Source: an uncultured Microcoleaceae cyanobacterium (GTDB taxonomy: Bacteria > Cyanobacteriota > Cyanobacteriia > Cyanobacteriales > Microcoleaceae). Taken from it: DNA of 6,023 nucleotides. The position numbers were made by a program, and so were the translations under genes. Under the pieces are notes generated by a model. That model was given only the letters and a program-made list of their open reading frames with translations. It ran no database searches and was not told the DNA's origin. The DNA is taken from contig CALKCV010000184.1 of the NCBI GenBank assembly GCA_938083405.1, positions 1 to 6,023 on the forward strand. The letters are read 5' to 3'. This document shows, piece after piece, positions 4,143 to 6,023 of this stretch (position 1 is the first letter of the stretch; each line of letters starts with the position of its first letter).

Positions 4143-5545
4143 GCGATTTTCTGCCAACAGGTATTCAGTTGAGCTACATTGTAGCGGTTTCGTTTTTCTT
4201 CTTCGGACTGAAGAAGTTGGGTTCCCCCGCTACTGCCCGCCAAGGTAATTTGTGGGCTTCTATCGGGATGTTTATCGCGATTGTGGCAACTTTGCTCGAA
4301 CGTCAGGTTCTTAACTACCAGATGATTTTTGTTGCTATTGCGATCGGGTCGGTTATTGGGGCGATCGCTGCCTATAAGGTTGAGATGACTGCCATGCCTC
4401 AGATGGTTGGTTTGTTCAACGGTTTGGGCGGTGCCGCTTCTGCTATGGTTGCCGTGGGAGAATTCTGGCGCTATTTGGCTGCGGCCGACTCCCCTCCCTT
4501 GCCTACTACTATTACTGCGGTACTGGGGGTGTTAATTGGTGGAGTCACTTTCACCGGTTCGATGGTTGCCTTTGCTAAGTTGCAAGGGATTATGAGCGGT
4601 TCGCCGATCTTGTTCCCACTCCAGCAAATTGTTAATGCTTTGCTGTTGGGCGGTTTTTTGGTCGGAAGCGTTTATCTGTGCTTCCTGCCCTTTAACGTGC
4701 CTGTATTCTTAGGATTGGTTGGTATTTCCCTGGTATTGGGCGTGTTATTTGTCATCCCTATCGGCGGCGGCGATATGCCAGTGGTGATTTCGCTGTTGAA
4801 CTCTTTGTCAGGTTTGGCCGCGAGTGCTGCGGGTTTTGTGGTGATGAACAATCTGTTGATTATCGCCGGTGCTTTGGTGGGTGCGTCGGGTATTATCCTG
4901 ACTATCATCATGTGTAAGGCGATGAATCGTTCTTTGACTAACGTGCTTTTTGCCGGTTTTGGTTCTGGCGACGGCGGCACTGCTGCTGCTGGTGACGGCG
5001 CTAAGGTCGATAAGAACGTGCGCAGTATCGATCCCGAGGAGGGGGCGATGATGTTGGGTTATGCCCGTTCCGTGGTTATCGTTCCCGGTTATGGGATGGC
5101 GGTGGCCCAGGCGCAGCACTCGGTTAAGGAGTTAGTAGATCAGTTGGAAGGTCTGGGTGTTGAGGTTAAGTATGCTATTCACCCAGTGGCGGGACGGATG
5201 CCGGGGCACATGAATGTTTTGTTGGCTGAGGCTAACGTTCCTTATCCCCAGTTGTACGATATGGATGATGTGAACCCGACTTTTAATCAGACTGATGTGG
5301 CTTTAGTGATCGGGGCTAATGATGTGGTTAATCCTGCGGCGCGGGAGGATCGCAACAGTCCGATTTATGGAATGCCTATTCTGGAAGTAGATAAGGCCAA
5401 GCATACGATCGTGATTAAGCGGAGTCTTAGCACTGGTTTTGCTGGTGTTGATAATGGCTTGTTTTATCAGGATAAGACGATGATGCTTTTTGGCAGCGCT
5501 AAGGATATGGTTGCTCAGTTGGTTTCTCAGGTTAAGCAACTGTAG
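4139..5545 (+). CDS. pntB: NAD(P) transhydrogenase subunit beta (dII membrane part plus NADP-binding dIII)
   Basis: This 468-residue protein matches the usual PntB length. Residues about 8-260 hold roughly nine hydrophobic spans forming most of the proton channel. MPQMVGLFNGLGGAAS (86-101), Ser141 in FTGSMVAF and Asn221 in MPVVISLLNSLSG match known channel segments. Asn94 stands where E. coli has His91. A glycine/alanine-rich, charged linker (about 272-297) leads to dIII (298-468), which binds NADP(H) through PGYGMAVAQAQ (316-326), HPVAGRMPGHMNVLLAEANVPY (348-369), GANDVVNPAA (392-401) and the phosphate-binding KRS (427-429) before GFAGVDNGLFY. dIII exchanges hydride with the NAD site of PntA while protons pass through dII. 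The start overlaps the previous stop by 4 nt. A strong terminator lies 36 nt after the stop. Confidence 0.98.
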   Translation: MSDFLPTGIQLSYIVAVSFFFFGLKKLGSPATARQGNLWASIGMFIAIVATLLERQVLNYQMIFVAIAIGSVIGAIAAYKVEMTAMPQMVGLFNGLGGAASAMVAVGEFWRYLAAADSPPLPTTITAVLGVLIGGVTFTGSMVAFAKLQGIMSGSPILFPLQQIVNALLLGGFLVGSVYLCFLPFNVPVFLGLVGISLVLGVLFVIPIGGGDMPVVISLLNSLSGLAASAAGFVVMNNLLIIAGALVGASGIILTIIMCKAMNRSLTNVLFAGFGSGDGGTAAAGDGAKVDKNVRSIDPEEGAMMLGYARSVVIVPGYGMAVAQAQHSVKELVDQLEGLGVEVKYAIHPVAGRMPGHMNVLLAEANVPYPQLYDMDDVNPTFNQTDVALVIGANDVVNPAAREDRNSPIYGMPILEVDKAKHTIVIKRSLSTGFAGVDNGLFYQDKTMMLFGSAKDMVAQLVSQVKQL

Positions 5546-5580
5546 GGATTCTTTTTCTGGTTCTGTTAAATAGATGCTTG

Positions 5581-5615
5581 TTAGCCGGGGAAGATTTTCC
5601 CCGGCTAATTTTTTT
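5581..5615 (+). terminator. Rho-independent terminator of the pnt operon
   Basis: A perfect 12-bp stem forms from TTAGCCGGGGAA (5581-5592) and TTCCCCGGCTAA (5597-5608), with a GATT loop, followed by seven T (5609-5615). It begins 36 nt after the pntB stop codon and separates the operon from psbA. The GC core followed directly by the T-run is a textbook intrinsic terminator. Confidence 0.95.
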
Positions 5616-5650
5616 GGGAGCGATCGCCCCTTGTCCCACTTCTCCCCCCA

Positions 5651-5693
5651 GGGCCAGTCCCAATCAAGATAAGCTCTGCTTATGAATGACATT
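5651..5693. repeat. Palindromic direct repeat, copy A
   Basis: It matches copy B (5708-5750) at 34 of 43 positions with a fixed 57-nt offset. The core GATAAGC-TCT-GCTTAT is a hairpin with 6 bp. It is flanked by GGGCC on the left and AAT..CATT on the right. Confidence 0.75.
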
Positions 5694-5707
5694 TCTGCCT
5701 GTTCGTT

Positions 5708-5750
5708 GGGCCTGGGACAATCCAGATAAGCCCTGCTTATCAATCCCATT
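5708..5750. repeat. Palindromic direct repeat, copy B
   Basis: This is the better-preserved copy: GATAAGC (5724-5730), loop CCT, GCTTATC (5734-5740), a perfect 7-bp stem. It ends 23 nt before the psbA HLR1-like site. The pair may belong to an interspersed small palindromic repeat family or act upstream of psbA. Confidence 0.75.
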
Positions 5751-5773
5751 CAAAACTCTATGAGTCAAACCCC

Positions 5774-5791
5774 TTTACAAAACTAAACAAT
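5774..5791 (+). promoter_or_regulatory. HLR1-like site (RpaB binding motif) in the psbA promoter
   Basis: The HLR1 consensus is two (G/T)TTACA(T/A)(T/A) half-sites two nt apart. The first half, TTTACAAA (5774-5781), matches 8 of 8. After AC, the second half TAAACAAT (5784-5791) matches 6 of 8. RpaB binding to HLR1 near psbA promoters is established in other cyanobacteria; here it is inferred from the motif and position. Confidence 0.55.
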
Positions 5792-5802
5792 TTAGTTAAG
5801 GT
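5774..5802 (+). promoter_or_regulatory. psbA promoter (-35 TTTACA, -10-like TAAGGT)
   Basis: TTTACA (5774-5779) and TAAGGT (5797-5802) are 17 nt apart, placing the start of transcription near 5809 and the leader near 65 nt. The -10 is weak (three of six matches). The -35 overlaps the HLR1-like site, consistent with light-regulated control. Confidence 0.5.
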
Positions 5803-5854
5803 AGTAATAACGGTAAAGGAAATAAAAAACCACTACCGCTCGTACCTTGAAAAA

Positions 5855-5862
5855 TAAATAAC
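5855..5862 (+). promoter_or_regulatory. AU-box-like motif in the psbA leader
   Basis: TAAATAAC matches 7 of 8 positions of the UAAAUAAA AU-box of the Synechocystis psbA2 leader, a site of RNase E cleavage that destabilises the mRNA in the dark. It lies 11 nt before the ATG, near where a Shine-Dalgarno would be. No clear Shine-Dalgarno is present within 15 nt of the start. Confidence 0.35.
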
Positions 5863-5873
5863 GCAATCATACT

Positions 5874-6023
5874 ATGACCACCACTTTACAACAGCGTTCC
5901 AACGCTAACGTTTGGGACAAGTTTTGCGAGTGGACCACCAGCACCGACAACCGCATTTATGTAGGTTGGTTCGGCGTCCTGATGATCCCAACTCTATTAA
6001 CCGCAACCATCTGCTACATCATT
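5874..6023 (+). CDS. psbA: Photosystem II D1 protein, N-terminal 50 residues (cut by window edge)
   Basis: D1 is the photosystem II reaction-centre subunit that carries P680, pheophytin, QB and ligands of the manganese cluster. The visible part starts MTTTLQQRSNANVWDKFCEW and continues with TSTDNRIYVGWFGVLMIPTL and LTATICYII, a near-exact D1 N-terminus including the start of the first membrane helix at about residue 32. It is preceded by its own promoter and lies after a strong terminator, so it is independent of the pnt operon. Cyanobacteria usually carry several psbA copies. The residue that separates the main light-stress isoforms (Gln or Glu at 130) is outside the window, so the isoform cannot be called. 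Tyr48 (CYII rather than the common CFII) is a mild variant. Confidence 0.98.
   Translation, partial: MTTTLQQRSNANVWDKFCEWTTSTDNRIYVGWFGVLMIPTLLTATICYII

Larger units (their letters stand above)
5546..5873. other. 328-nt intergenic region between pntB and psbA
   Basis: It contains the pnt terminator (5581-5615), a HIP1 octamer (5620-5627), two 43-nt imperfect direct repeats (5651-5693 and 5708-5750), the psbA promoter with HLR1-like site (5774-5802) and a leader of about 65 nt with an AU-box-like motif. No small gene with a ribosome site is seen. Confidence 0.75.

Noticed and set aside
4672..5119. Two overlapping minus-strand open frames opposite pntB
   Set aside because: Composition reflects the reverse of hydrophobic membrane codons; no start signals or recognisable domains.
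5303..5749. Minus-strand open frame of 148 codons with a repeated ISRAYLD peptide
   Set aside because: The repeated peptide is only the translation of the two 43-nt DNA repeats. The frame also crosses the pnt terminator and antisense pntB.

Overview
The window is cyanobacterial chromosome. The evidence is a psbA (photosystem II D1) start, a split three-gene proton-translocating transhydrogenase operon, the rpmH-rnpA-PH-yidC cluster, a DUF2808 secreted protein, and six perfect HIP1 octamers (GCGATCGC) in 6 kb. The short interspersed and heptanucleotide repeats fit a filamentous (Oscillatoriales-like) cyanobacterium, but genus cannot be read from this sequence.

Layout. Positions 1-1457, minus strand: rpmH (L34), rnpA (RNase P protein), a small membrane-anchored PH-domain protein overlapping rnpA by 11 nt, then the start of yidC, which runs off the left edge. 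This is a conserved ribosome/RNA-processing/membrane-insertion cluster. The 290-nt gap before yidC holds a heptamer tandem repeat and two hairpins. Positions 1703-2212, minus strand: a stand-alone secreted DUF2808 protein. Positions 2213-2673: a 461-nt divergent intergenic region with three copies of CATAAGACA, a strong nested inverted repeat and two further GC hairpins, all upstream of pntA. Positions 2674-5545, plus strand: pntA (NAD-binding dI), a 98-residue membrane subunit (first part of dII) and pntB (rest of dII plus NADP-binding dIII), spaced 32 nt and then overlapping by 4 nt. A textbook terminator follows at 5581-5615. Positions 5616-5873: a pair of 43-nt imperfect direct repeats with a GATAAGC/GCTTATC palindrome, then a psbA promoter carrying a likely HLR1 (RpaB) site and an AU-box-like leader motif. 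Positions 5874-6023: the first 50 codons of psbA.

How the genes work together. The pnt genes encode one membrane complex that uses the proton gradient to pass hydride from NADH to NADP+, supplying NADPH. The rpmH cluster supplies a ribosomal protein, the tRNA 5'-processing cofactor and the insertase that places proteins such as D1 in membranes. All coding genes belong to known families. No new multi-gene system is visible. The unexplained content is in the non-coding DNA: the pntA upstream region, the repeat pair before psbA and the PH-yidC gap.
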